Below are positions 25,472 to 33,540 of a DNA stretch of 64,000 nucleotides, in pieces. The DNA is from Lentzea waywayandensis (GTDB lineage Bacteria; Actinomycetota; Actinomycetes; Mycobacteriales; Pseudonocardiaceae). The stretch is from contig NZ_FOYL01000001.1 of the NCBI RefSeq assembly GCF_900115955.1, positions 186,001 through 250,000 of the forward strand. The letters run 5' to 3'. The notes beneath the pieces were generated by a model. That model searched no databases. It saw only the letters and a list, made by a program, of their open reading frames with translations, and had not been told where the DNA came from. A program made the translations under genes and the position numbers. Each line of letters begins with the position of its first letter. Position 1 is the stretch's first letter.

Positions 25472-26716
25472 TCAGCACTTCACCCAGTGGTTCGGCGCGG
25501 TCTGCCGGATCGTGCTGGTGGTGAAGGTGTTCCACAGCCCCAGAGGCTGGTTGGAGCCCAGCGCGTAGGTCTGGCCCAGACTGACGTAGGCGCGACCGGC
25601 GACGGTGTGGGCGTAGTTGCTCGCGGTGACGCACTGCGAGGTCGGCGGCGTGATGGTCGTCGTCGTGGTCGTCGTGGTGGTGGTCGTGGGCGGTGGCCCG
25701 GTGGTGCTCAACGCCTTGACCATGTTCACCACGGCGGTCATCTGCGGGCCGGTCTTGAGCGCGTACTGGGCCGACTGGTAGCCCCACCAGTCCCAGCACC
25801 CGCGCGGGTTCCCGGTCATCGTGGTGGCCTGCGGGTAGAGCACGATCATGTTGTTGGTGTCGGCGTACTCGTTGAGATAAGCCTTGTCCATCAACGCGTT
25901 GCCGATCAGGCCGTAGTACTGGTAGCAGCCGTGCAGCGTCACCATGAGCTTGCAGGGGCCGGTGTCGCACGCCCTTGGCACGTAAGCGAATCCCTCGCGT
26001 CCCATGCTGATCGACGCCGCGTTGCCGCCGGGCGCGTACGCGTTCTGGTCGAACTGGACGAGCTTGCCGGACAACGTCGAGGCGGCCGCGTTCACCGGAC
26101 CGGACAGGTGTCCCAGCATCTCCTTGACCGGGTCGGTCGTCCCGCACTTGTTGATGTAAGGCGAAGTCGTGACGCCGCAGGCGTTCGGGCCGATCGGGCT
26201 GACCCACGCGTGCCCGGCCGCGGTGGTGTTGTTGTAGGCGACTCGCGCGCCGAAGTCGCGGTAGTAGGTGGCCAGATCGTCGTTCACCACGCGGTCGACC
26301 GTGTCGTCGGCGCTGCCGTGGAACAGCCACACCGGGTCGCCGGAGAGGTTCCCCGGAGGATCGACCGTGCCCGCCGACGCGCGGGTGCGGGTCAGCTGTT
26401 CCAGTTCGGCGGGCGTCTTGCGCGGCTGGAAGGTGTCCATGCACGCGAGAAGCGCGGTGTTCACGTTGTTCTGCGCGCAGTCGTAGGCGCCGGCGGAGAA
26501 GATGCCCGCGCCCTGGAACACGCTGGAATACGCGACGTGCAGCTGGTTGGCCAGGTAGCCGCCGGACGACACGCCGCTGACGTAGATGGCGGTGATGTCG
26601 TACTTGGTGAGGCTGCCGGACTGCGGTGGCGGGACCGCCGCGAGCGAGATCGACAGGGAAGCCGCGGCCAGGCCGGTGGCCGCCGCCAGTGCCACGAGAG
26701 CGTTCCTCAATCGCAT
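25472..26716 (-). CDS. Secreted PHB-depolymerase/feruloyl-esterase family hydrolase with Thr-rich linker
   Basis: A 414-residue secreted alpha/beta hydrolase. Signal peptide is residues 1-27. The lipase box is GVSSG (about 47-51, 'YVSGVSSGGYLANQLHVAY'), the acid region 'FHGSADDTVD' and a histidine in 'MVTLHGCYQYYG' or 'AAGHAWV', as in type-2 extracellular PHB depolymerases. A Pro/Thr linker of about 20 residues ('GPPPTTTTTTTTTTTITPP') leads to a C-terminal domain 'ASNYAHTVAGRAYVSLGQTY' seen at the end of PHB depolymerases and some chitinases. ATG 26716 follows GGAGG on the minus strand. The substrate may be short-chain polyhydroxyalkanoate or a related polyester. Confidence 0.85.
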   Translation of the reverse strand: MRLRNALVALAAATGLAAASLSISLAAVPPPQSGSLTKYDITAIYVSGVSSGGYLANQLHVAYSSVFQGAGIFSAGAYDCAQNNVNTALLACMDTFQPRKTPAELEQLTRTRASAGTVDPPGNLSGDPVWLFHGSADDTVDRVVNDDLATYYRDFGARVAYNNTTAAGHAWVSPIGPNACGVTTSPYINKCGTTDPVKEMLGHLSGPVNAAASTLSGKLVQFDQNAYAPGGNAASISMGREGFAYVPRACDTGPCKLMVTLHGCYQYYGLIGNALMDKAYLNEYADTNNMIVLYPQATTMTGNPRGCWDWWGYQSAQYALKTGPQMTAVVNMVKALSTTGPPPTTTTTTTTTTTITPPTSQCVTASNYAHTVAGRAYVSLGQTYALGSNQPLGLWNTFTTSTIRQTAPNHWVKC

Positions 26717-26840
26717 GTGTTCGCCTCCGTCATTGCAGGCAGGACATGGGTTTGAGGTTAAGAGCCGATAAATGGACGGCACCACGTGTGACGTCGCCAC
26801 CTCGCGGAGCGGTCAGACGTCGAACGGCACCATTGACAGC

Positions 26841-26882
26841 AGGGCCTGTGTCGAAGTCGGGCCCGACTTCGACACAGGCCCT
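26841..26882. repeat. Perfect 42-bp palindrome at the PhzF promoter
   Basis: Bases 26841-26861 are exactly the reverse complement of 26862-26882, 21-bp arms with no spacer. It ends 12 bases before the PhzF start codon and lies 125 bp from the divergent esterase start. TAAGTT at 26882-26887, 7 bases before ATG, could be a -10 box for a leaderless message, in which case the palindrome covers the core promoter. Confidence 0.9.
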
Positions 26883-26894
26883 AAGTTTGGCCGT

Positions 26895-27725
26895 ATGCGG
26901 ACGTTCAGCCAGGTCGACGTGTTCACCGACGAGTTCATGAAGGGCAACGCGCTCGCGGTCGTGCACGACGCGGAGGGCCTGTCCACGGAGGAGATGGCGG
27001 CGTTCGCGAACTGGACGAACCTCGCGGAGACCACGTTCCTCCTCCCGCCAGAGGATCCCGCCGCCGACTACCGGGTGCGCATCTTCACGGTGAGCCGCGA
27101 GCTGCCGTTCGCGGGCCATCCGACGCTCGGATCCGCGCATGCGTGGCTGGCCGCCGGGAACACCCCGCGCGACCCGGATCGGCTGGTGCAGGAGTGCGGT
27201 GCCGGGCTGGTGGAGGTGCGCCGCGACGGTGCGCGGCTGGCGTTCGCCGCTCCCCCGCTCCTGCGCGGCGGTCCGGTAGGCGAGCACGACGCGCTGGCGG
27301 CGGCGCTGGCGATCACGCCGGACGAGATCGTGGACGCGCAGTGGGCCGACAACGGGCCGGGCTGGGTCGCGGTGCTGCTGCGCTCCGCCGAGGCCGTGCT
27401 GGCGGTGCGGCCCGACTACCAGCGGTTCGGTGCTTTCACGGACATCGGCGTGGTCGGGCCGCACCCCGGCGGGGGTGAGGTCGCGTTCGAGGTGCGGGCG
27501 TTCGTCGACGAGGACGGCAAGTTCGCGGAGGATCCGGTGACGGGCAGCCTCAACGCGTCGATCGCGCAGTGGCTGATTCCGGCGGGAATCGCGCCGGAGC
27601 GGTACGTCGCGGCCCAGGGCACCGCTCTCGGACGACGTGGGCGAATCCACCTCTCGCAGGCCGGCGGCCAGATCTGGGTCGGCGGGAACACGGTGGTCGG
27701 CGTCACCGGACAGGTGGCGTTGTGA
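26895..27725 (+). CDS. PhzF-family isomerase
   Basis: A 276-residue PhzF/diaminopimelate-epimerase-fold protein. Visible are 'FSQVDVFTDEFMKGNALAVV', the catalytic-glutamate region 'NWTNLAETTFLLPP' (about residue 47), 'LPFAGHPTLGSAHAWL' and 'EDPVTGSLNASIAQWL', all diagnostic of the family. PhzF itself isomerises a phenazine precursor; other members act on unknown small molecules, and no phenazine genes are nearby. ATG 26895 has no ribosome site. The TAAGTT box 7 bases upstream suggests a leaderless transcript beginning at or near the start codon, right after the 42-bp palindrome. Confidence 0.92.
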   Translation: MRTFSQVDVFTDEFMKGNALAVVHDAEGLSTEEMAAFANWTNLAETTFLLPPEDPAADYRVRIFTVSRELPFAGHPTLGSAHAWLAAGNTPRDPDRLVQECGAGLVEVRRDGARLAFAAPPLLRGGPVGEHDALAAALAITPDEIVDAQWADNGPGWVAVLLRSAEAVLAVRPDYQRFGAFTDIGVVGPHPGGGEVAFEVRAFVDEDGKFAEDPVTGSLNASIAQWLIPAGIAPERYVAAQGTALGRRGRIHLSQAGGQIWVGGNTVVGVTGQVAL

Positions 27726-27806
27726 TCGTCCTTTGAGGACGCCATACCCACTCCGGGGGCGTGTCAAACGTTGTTCTTGATCGGCTTCGGATGAGACCAT
27801 TGCGTC

Positions 27807-29267
27807 GTGGTCACGGTTTCCAACTGGTTGCGTTCGCCGTGCCCCGCGCTCGTCGTCGACGCCGTCGGTGCGGTGCACGGCATGAACGACGCTGCCAGGT
27901 CGCTCTTCCCCGAACAGGTCGTACCGCCTCAGTGGCGGCACGGCGAGTCCGTGCACGTCGCGGAACGCAGCTATGCCGCGCACCGGGTCGACAACGAGGA
28001 CGGCTCGGTCACCTGGTGGTTGCTCGACGAGACGGACCTGCTGCTGGAACGGGAGCGGGCCGCGCTGCTGGCACGGATGTCCGGTGCCCTGATGACGTCG
28101 CTCAACCCCGAGCGGTGCATGACCGTCGTCGCCGAGCTAGCCGCCGCGCACCTCGCGGACGAGGCGCTGGTGATCGCTCCCCAGTCCGACCACGGCCATC
28201 CCGTCACGCGGTGCCTGCGCGGCGAGACGCCGACGTACGAGCTCCAGCACGTCGACGTCGAGGAGGTCGTCGGGCTCAGCGAGGCGCTGCGCGGCTTCCC
28301 GCCGGTGCCGTCGCGCTGGATCGACCCGGCCGCGGCGCCGGGCTGGCTGGCCCAGGACGTCGTCTCGATCGTCGTCACTCCCCTGCCTGGCCACGGCGTG
28401 CCGGCGGGTGCGTTGATCCTCATCCGGCGGGACAAGCGGTTCACCGAGGACGAGGAGGCGTTCGCGCGGCTGTTCGCCTCGCGGGCGGGAGTGGCCATCT
28501 CGGCCGCGAGCCTGTTCACCCAGCAGGCCGTGATCACCGATCGGCTGACCCACGACCTGCTGCCGCCTGCGCTGCGCCGCTACGAGCACGTCGAACTGGC
28601 CGGGCGCTACCGGGCGTCGGGCGACACCGAACGCGTCGGCGGCGACTTCTACGACGTGCACGAACTGCCTGACGACGAACTGTTCGTCGTGCTCGGCGAC
28701 GTGTGCGGCAAGGGACTCGACGCGGCGGCGCAGACCGGCAAGGTCCGCACGGCCCTGCACGCGCTCCTGCAGGTCGTGACCGACCACGACAAGATGCTGC
28801 AGGCCCTCAACCAGGCGCTGCTCACCACGGACAAGTCCCGCTTCATCACGACGGTCGTCGGCACCGTGCGGCCCGTCGACGACGGTCTGCACGTAACGCT
28901 GACCTCAGGCGGGCACCTGCCGCCGTTGATCGTGCGGGCGAACGGCGCGGTCGAGGCGGCCAGGACCAAGGGCACGCTCGTCGGCATCCTGCCGCGGATC
29001 ATGACGACCACCGACGAGGTGCTGCTCGCGCCCGGTGACTCGTGCCTGCTCTACACCGACGGCATCACCGAGGCCCACGGCGGCCCGCTGGGCGACGAGG
29101 AGTTCGGCGAGGACCGCCTGCGCCGCGCTCTCACGGACTGCGGCGGGATGCCGGCCGAGGCGCTCGTCGAACACGTGCACATGCTCGCCGCGCAATGGGT
29201 CGGTAGCGGCGTGCACGACGACATGGCGGTTCTCGCGATCACCGCGCCGCGCAGGAGGTCCTCGTGA
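27807..29267 (+). CDS. GAF-SpoIIE (PP2C-type) serine phosphatase
   Basis: A 486-residue cytoplasmic phosphatase. An N-terminal PAS-like segment (about 1-80) precedes a GAF domain (about 95-240) and a SpoIIE/RsbU-type PP2C domain (about 255-480) with the metal-binding motifs 'RVGGDFYDV', 'LGDVCGKGLDAA', 'LYTDGITEAHG' and 'VHDDMAVLAI'. Such phosphatases dephosphorylate STAS antagonists and so activate a stress sigma factor. The stop overlaps the GTG of the B12-binding gene by 4 bases, so the two proteins are made together and probably form one signalling unit. The GTG 27807 start lacks a strong ribosome site. Confidence 0.93.
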   Translation: MVTVSNWLRSPCPALVVDAVGAVHGMNDAARSLFPEQVVPPQWRHGESVHVAERSYAAHRVDNEDGSVTWWLLDETDLLLERERAALLARMSGALMTSLNPERCMTVVAELAAAHLADEALVIAPQSDHGHPVTRCLRGETPTYELQHVDVEEVVGLSEALRGFPPVPSRWIDPAAAPGWLAQDVVSIVVTPLPGHGVPAGALILIRRDKRFTEDEEAFARLFASRAGVAISAASLFTQQAVITDRLTHDLLPPALRRYEHVELAGRYRASGDTERVGGDFYDVHELPDDELFVVLGDVCGKGLDAAAQTGKVRTALHALLQVVTDHDKMLQALNQALLTTDKSRFITTVVGTVRPVDDGLHVTLTSGGHLPPLIVRANGAVEAARTKGTLVGILPRIMTTTDEVLLAPGDSCLLYTDGITEAHGGPLGDEEFGEDRLRRALTDCGGMPAEALVEHVHMLAAQWVGSGVHDDMAVLAITAPRRRSS

Positions 29268-30277
29268 AAGCGGTCGAAGCCCTGTGGGAGGCCGCGCTCG
29301 ACGGGAACGAGTACCGCGCGACCGACGTGGTGCTCGAGGCGGCCGGTGAACACGGCCACGAGGCCGTGCTGCTCGACGTGGTCGGCGCGGTGCAGCAGCG
29401 GGTCGGCCGGGAGTGGGCCGCGAACCGGATCAGCGTGGCGCAGGAGCACGCGATCACCGCGATCAACGACCGCGCGGTCACCGCGTTGTCGATCACCAGG
29501 CCACGCCGGGAAGCGGTGCACGGGCGCGTGACGGTGGCGTGCGTGGACGGCGAATGGCACGCGTTGCCCGCACGGTTGCTGGCGGAAGTGTTGTCGTTGC
29601 GCGGTTTCGCCGTCGACTACCTGGGCGCGCAGGTGCCGGCACCGCACCTCATCACGTACCTGCACCGCACCAGCCCGGACGTGGTGGCGCTGTCCAGTTC
29701 GATCGCCACCCGGCTGCCGGTGGCGCACGCCACGATGACGGCCTGCCAGGCGACGGGCGTGCCGGTGATGGTGGGCGGCGCCGCGTTCGGCGTGGACGGT
29801 GTGTACGCGCGGCGGTTCGGCGCGAACGCGTGGGCCGCCGACGCCCGGGCCGCCGCGGACATGCTGCTGTCCCAAACGATTCAGCCGCCGAGCGCGCCAC
29901 ACCAGCCCGTCGACGACCTGCCGCACCTCGCGGACCAGGAGTACACGCTGGTGACCCGCAGCGCGCGCGACCTCGTGCGGTCCGTGTACCGCGGGCTCGA
30001 GGAACGCGTGCCCGCCATGCGGTCCTACAGCGACGAGCAGCGGCAGCACACGGCCGAGGATCTGGCGCACATCGTGGAGTACCTCGCGACCGCGCTGTAC
30101 GTGGACGACGACTCGTTGTTCCGCGACTTCCTCTCCTGGACCGGCGAGGTGCTCAACGCCCGCGGGGTGCCGGCGCAGGTGCTGGAACCCGCCCTGGACC
30201 TACTCTCAGTACAACTTCGGGACTTTCCGCGCGCCCAGCGGATGCTCGCCGCACCTGATCGGTCACTGCCCGTGTAA
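29264..30277 (+). CDS. Cobalamin-binding sensor protein
   Basis: A 337-residue protein. Residues 5-75 form a B12-binding-2 helical cap ('RVGREWAANRISVAQEHAIT'), and 85-200 a B12-binding Rossmann domain with the axial-ligand histidine in 'ACVDGEWHALPARLLAEVL' (E-x-H pattern as in CarH-type photoreceptors) and 'GFAVDYLGAQVPAPHL'. Residues 215-330 are a separate all-helical domain of unknown type. There is no DNA-binding domain, unlike CarH/LitR. GGAGG precedes GTG 29264, which overlaps the phosphatase stop. The likely role is a light- or cobalamin-dependent sensor that controls the co-translated SpoIIE phosphatase; this is inference. Confidence 0.88.
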   Translation: MKAVEALWEAALDGNEYRATDVVLEAAGEHGHEAVLLDVVGAVQQRVGREWAANRISVAQEHAITAINDRAVTALSITRPRREAVHGRVTVACVDGEWHALPARLLAEVLSLRGFAVDYLGAQVPAPHLITYLHRTSPDVVALSSSIATRLPVAHATMTACQATGVPVMVGGAAFGVDGVYARRFGANAWAADARAAADMLLSQTIQPPSAPHQPVDDLPHLADQEYTLVTRSARDLVRSVYRGLEERVPAMRSYSDEQRQHTAEDLAHIVEYLATALYVDDDSLFRDFLSWTGEVLNARGVPAQVLEPALDLLSVQLRDFPRAQRMLAAPDRSLPV

Positions 30278-30341
30278 GTCCTTTGTGGACGGACAGCGCA
30301 CACGCGGTGTGCCCGCCCGATCGCACAACGTTTTCCCTGGT

Positions 30342-30359
30342 ACCAGTGTGCACACTGGT
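30342..30359. promoter_or_regulatory. 18-bp perfect palindrome upstream of MHYT gene
   Basis: ACCAGTGTG/CACACTGGT without spacer, 38 bp before the MHYT start. A second inverted repeat (GCACAC-N3-GTGTGC) is at 30298-30312. These are candidate operators for an unknown dimeric regulator. Confidence 0.45.
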
Positions 30360-30397
30360 CTTGTGTCGCATAGATTCGAAATGTTTTCATCTCGACC

Positions 30398-31168
30398 ATG
30401 GACATGGGGACGCTCACTCCGATCGCTGCCTACGTCGTCGCGGTCCTCGGCTCGGTGCTCGGTCTCCTGTCCGCTGAGCGCGCGCGAAACGCGAACAGGA
30501 CGACACGGAACTGGTGGATCGCCGTGGCGGCCGTGTCGATCGGCGGGCTCGGCATCTGGGGCATGCACTTCACCGCGATGCTCGGCACGTGGATGGGGGC
30601 GAACGTCTCCTACGACATCCCGATCACGTTGCTGAGCATGGTGGTCGCCATCGTGGTGGTCGCCGCCGGCCTGTTCCTGGTGCGGCGCTACGGCGTGAAC
30701 GGCGACACGCGCTTCTGGCCGCTCGCCGCCGGCGGTCTCGTCACCGGACTCGGCGTCGCCGCGATGCACTACACCGGCATGGCCGCGATCGTGATCAACG
30801 CCGACGTCTCCTACAACATCGGCCTGGTGGCGGTCTCCATCGTGATCGCCGTGGTCGCCTCGACCGTCGCGCTGTGGTTCACCCGGAAGGTCAGTGGCTT
30901 CGCCGCCGTCATCGGGGCCGCGCTGGTGATGGGCGTGGCCGTCACGGGCATGCACTACACCGGCATGTACGCGATGAGCATGGCGCACGACCACAGCGCG
31001 TCGGTCGTCATCGGCAACTCGCAGGAGCTGATCACGTCGTTGATCATCGGCGGCGCCGGCGTCAGCGTCATCATCATCTTCCTGCTCGCCCTCACGTCCG
31101 ATGACGACGAAGGCAGCGAGGAGGCCGAGCTGCTCGCCCGCGTCATGCGACGGACCAGCGAACGCTGA
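30398..31168 (+). CDS. MHYT-domain integral membrane sensor
   Basis: A 256-residue protein with seven predicted membrane helices. The MHYT motif occurs three times: 'GIWGMHFTAML', 'VAAMHYTGMAA' and 'TGMHYTGMYAM', whose Met and His residues are proposed to bind copper or sense O2, CO or NO. There is no GGDEF, EAL or kinase output domain; only a short acidic C-terminal tail follows. It stands 120 bp after the B12/SpoIIE pair and converges on the Smr gene (1-bp gap). ATG 30398 is used; no clear ribosome site is seen. Confidence 0.93.
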   Translation: MDMGTLTPIAAYVVAVLGSVLGLLSAERARNANRTTRNWWIAVAAVSIGGLGIWGMHFTAMLGTWMGANVSYDIPITLLSMVVAIVVVAAGLFLVRRYGVNGDTRFWPLAAGGLVTGLGVAAMHYTGMAAIVINADVSYNIGLVAVSIVIAVVASTVALWFTRKVSGFAAVIGAALVMGVAVTGMHYTGMYAMSMAHDHSASVVIGNSQELITSLIIGGAGVSVIIIFLLALTSDDDEGSEEAELLARVMRRTSER

Positions 31169-31169
31169 C

Positions 31170-31433
31170 CTACCTGAGGTGCACGAGCACCATTCCGTCG
31201 TTGCCGGGAGCGACCTCGACCCGCCGGTAGAGCTTCTTGACGTGCGGCTGCTTCAGCATCGCGAGTACACGGGCCTTGAGCTTGCCCGACCCCTTGCCCG
31301 TGATGATCTCGACCAGCGGCACCTGCTGCCCGGCCGCGCGGAACAACGCGGCGCGCACGGCCTGGGCGATGTCCTGGTCGCTGCGGAAGATCGGGTGCAG
31401 GTCGACGGTCAGCTTGTCCGGCACGCCGCTCAT
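31170..31433 (-). CDS. Small Smr-domain protein
   Basis: An 87-residue protein consisting of one Smr domain: 'KLTVDLHPIFRSDQDIAQAV' and the signature 'LVEIITGKGSGKLKARVL' (G-[KR]-G-x-[GH]-S). Smr domains of MutS2 nick branched or ribosome-bound nucleic acid; stand-alone bacterial copies are little studied. The ATG overlaps the stop of the MFS gene (ATGA), indicating coupled translation. Confidence 0.88.
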   Translation of the reverse strand: MSGVPDKLTVDLHPIFRSDQDIAQAVRAALFRAAGQQVPLVEIITGKGSGKLKARVLAMLKQPHVKKLYRRVEVAPGNDGMVLVHLR

Positions 31434-32638
31434 TCTGCCCGAGCGAGGACGTCGGGGGTGGCGGTGCGGTCCCACGGCACCAGACCCGCCAAAGCGCCGC
31501 CCGCGGTGACGACGCAGGCGACCACCACCGCGGCGGACAACGACAGCGTTTGCGCGAGCAGAGGTCCGGCCAGCGCGCCGATCAACGTCGCCAACGCTTC
31601 CGCTGACAGGAAGACAGCGCTGATCCTGCCGAGCGCCTCGTTCGGCACCACCCGCTGCAACGCCGTCTGCGGGGTCACGAGGGTCATCGAGCCGAACATT
31701 CCGATCGCAACGGCGGCGGGCAAGGCAACGACCAACGACGTCGAGTTGAAGAGCACGAAGAACGCCACGGCGGTCGCCAGCTGGCTGGCCGCGAGCAGGT
31801 AACGGGGCTGAACCCGGTCGACCAGCCTGCGGATGGCCACGGCACCGAGGAGGAACCCGACGCCGAGCGCGGACACGACGAGCCCGATCTGTTCGGTGCC
31901 ACCCAGTTCCTGGATCCCGAACGGCACGAGCAGCGCGCTCAGCGAGGCGTTGGCCGCCAGGAAGATCGCGGTCAACGGCAACAGGGCCACCGCGATCGGC
32001 AAGCTCCGCAGCACTTTCCACCCACCTGCGAGATCGACCGGTGCCCGCTTCCCCGCCGAACCCTGGCGGCGGGTCGTCAGCGCGATGGCGGCCGCCGAGA
32101 CGAGGTAGCTCGCGACGTCGATCCAGATGAGTGCCTGGAAGCTCGTGAGCGTCATGATCGCGGCGCCCAGCGGCGGTGCGACGAGGCGGACCGTGCCGTC
32201 GGTGAACGCGTTGAGCGAGTTCGCGCTGCTCAGTCCGCTGCCCGTGCCGACGACGACCGGGATGTGGGCCTGCGCGGCGGGCCGGAACAGCACGGCGCCG
32301 GTGCTCTCGGCGATCAACGCGGCGTAGACCAGCCAGAGCGAGTGCCCGGCCGTGGCGAACAACATAAGCGTGACCGCGAAAGCGCGGAACAGGTCGGCAG
32401 CGATCATCACCCGCCTGCGGTCCCACCGGTCGGTCAGCACGCCCGCGATCGGGCCGAGCAGCAACGGCGGCAGGTACTCGGCGACGAGCGTGAGGCCGGT
32501 CGCGAGCAGCGAACCGGTGAGCGCGTAGACGTGCGCCGGGATCGCGATCACCAGCAGCCACGAGCCCAGCAGGCTCACCGTTCGACCGGTCCACAGCAGC
32601 CGGAAATCTCTGATCTTGAATGCTTCGAGCACCGCCAC
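31430..32638 (-). CDS. MFS efflux transporter
   Basis: A 402-residue transporter with twelve predicted helices. It starts 'AVLEAFKIRDFRLLWTGRTV', and loop 2-3 has the MFS motif as 'GVLTDRWDRRRVMI'. Members of this enterobactin-exporter-like group pump out drugs or siderophores. GTG 32638 is chosen because the family homology begins there; a farther upstream ATG at 32674 would place the start inside the regulatory inverted repeat. Divergent from an XRE regulator. Confidence 0.88.
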   Translation of the reverse strand: MAVLEAFKIRDFRLLWTGRTVSLLGSWLLVIAIPAHVYALTGSLLATGLTLVAEYLPPLLLGPIAGVLTDRWDRRRVMIAADLFRAFAVTLMLFATAGHSLWLVYAALIAESTGAVLFRPAAQAHIPVVVGTGSGLSSANSLNAFTDGTVRLVAPPLGAAIMTLTSFQALIWIDVASYLVSAAAIALTTRRQGSAGKRAPVDLAGGWKVLRSLPIAVALLPLTAIFLAANASLSALLVPFGIQELGGTEQIGLVVSALGVGFLLGAVAIRRLVDRVQPRYLLAASQLATAVAFFVLFNSTSLVVALPAAVAIGMFGSMTLVTPQTALQRVVPNEALGRISAVFLSAEALATLIGALAGPLLAQTLSLSAAVVVACVVTAGGALAGLVPWDRTATPDVLARAE

Positions 32639-32652
32639 CCCCAGGTAGTAGT

Positions 32653-32692
32653 CTTGACAGAATAAGATCGCCACTCAAAGTGTTCTGTCAAG
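32653..32692. promoter_or_regulatory. Inverted repeat between MFS and XRE genes
   Basis: CTTGACAGAA (32653-32662) and TTCTGTCAAG (32683-32692) are perfect inverted copies 20 bases apart. Each contains TTGACA, so they may double as -35 elements facing each way. Candidate operator for the XRE protein. Confidence 0.6.
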
Positions 32693-32704
32693 ATAGGAGC
32701 GGTC

Positions 32705-33145
32705 GTGCCGAACGAGCCCATCGGGCCGAGGCTGCGCGCACTGCGGCAGGCCTCGGGCCGCACCGTCGCCTCGGTCGCCGCCGACGCCGGGCTGTCCGTG
32801 CCCTACATCGCGAACCTGGAGAACGGCAGGGGAAACCCGACGACGAACGTGCTGAGCAGGCTCGCCTCCGCGCTCGGCACCGACCTGTCGATCGAGTTCG
32901 GCTCAGGCGCTCCGGCACCGAGCGGTCCGGCACCGCAGAGCGTGGTGAAGCTGAGCAGGAGCCGGCGTTTCCGGGCAACGGTCGCCGCTCTCGCCGAGAA
33001 GTCCGGTCAGGACCCGCAGGACGTGACCGCGCGGTTGATCAGCGCGTGCGCCCTGCTCACCGAGGCGCTCGGGCACGAGGCGAGCGAGCACGACTGGTGG
33101 CGGGTGCTCGACGCGCTGGTTCTCATCGCGGAGCATCCGGCGTGA
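32705..33145 (+). CDS. XRE-family HTH regulator
   Basis: A 146-residue DNA-binding protein. The Cro/cI-type helix-turn-helix is at 5-62 ('LRALRQASGRTVASVAADAG', 'YIANLENGRGNPTTNVLSRL'), with an all-helical C-terminal part of unknown function. AGGAGC lies just upstream of GTG 32705. Divergent from the MFS gene across a perfect inverted repeat, so it very probably represses the transporter and itself. Confidence 0.9.
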   Translation: MPNEPIGPRLRALRQASGRTVASVAADAGLSVPYIANLENGRGNPTTNVLSRLASALGTDLSIEFGSGAPAPSGPAPQSVVKLSRSRRFRATVAALAEKSGQDPQDVTARLISACALLTEALGHEASEHDWWRVLDALVLIAEHPA

Positions 33146-33148
33146 TCA

Positions 33149-33510
<362 letters not shown>

Positions 33511-33540
<30 letters not shown>

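Noticed and set aside
26772..26894. N-terminal extension of PhzF through the palindrome
   Set aside because: PhzF homology begins at MRTFSQV; the upstream codons encode an artefactual repeat on both strands from the palindrome.
32639..32674. N-terminal extension of the MFS protein (ATG 32674)
   Set aside because: It would place the start within the regulatory inverted repeat and add residues foreign to the family.
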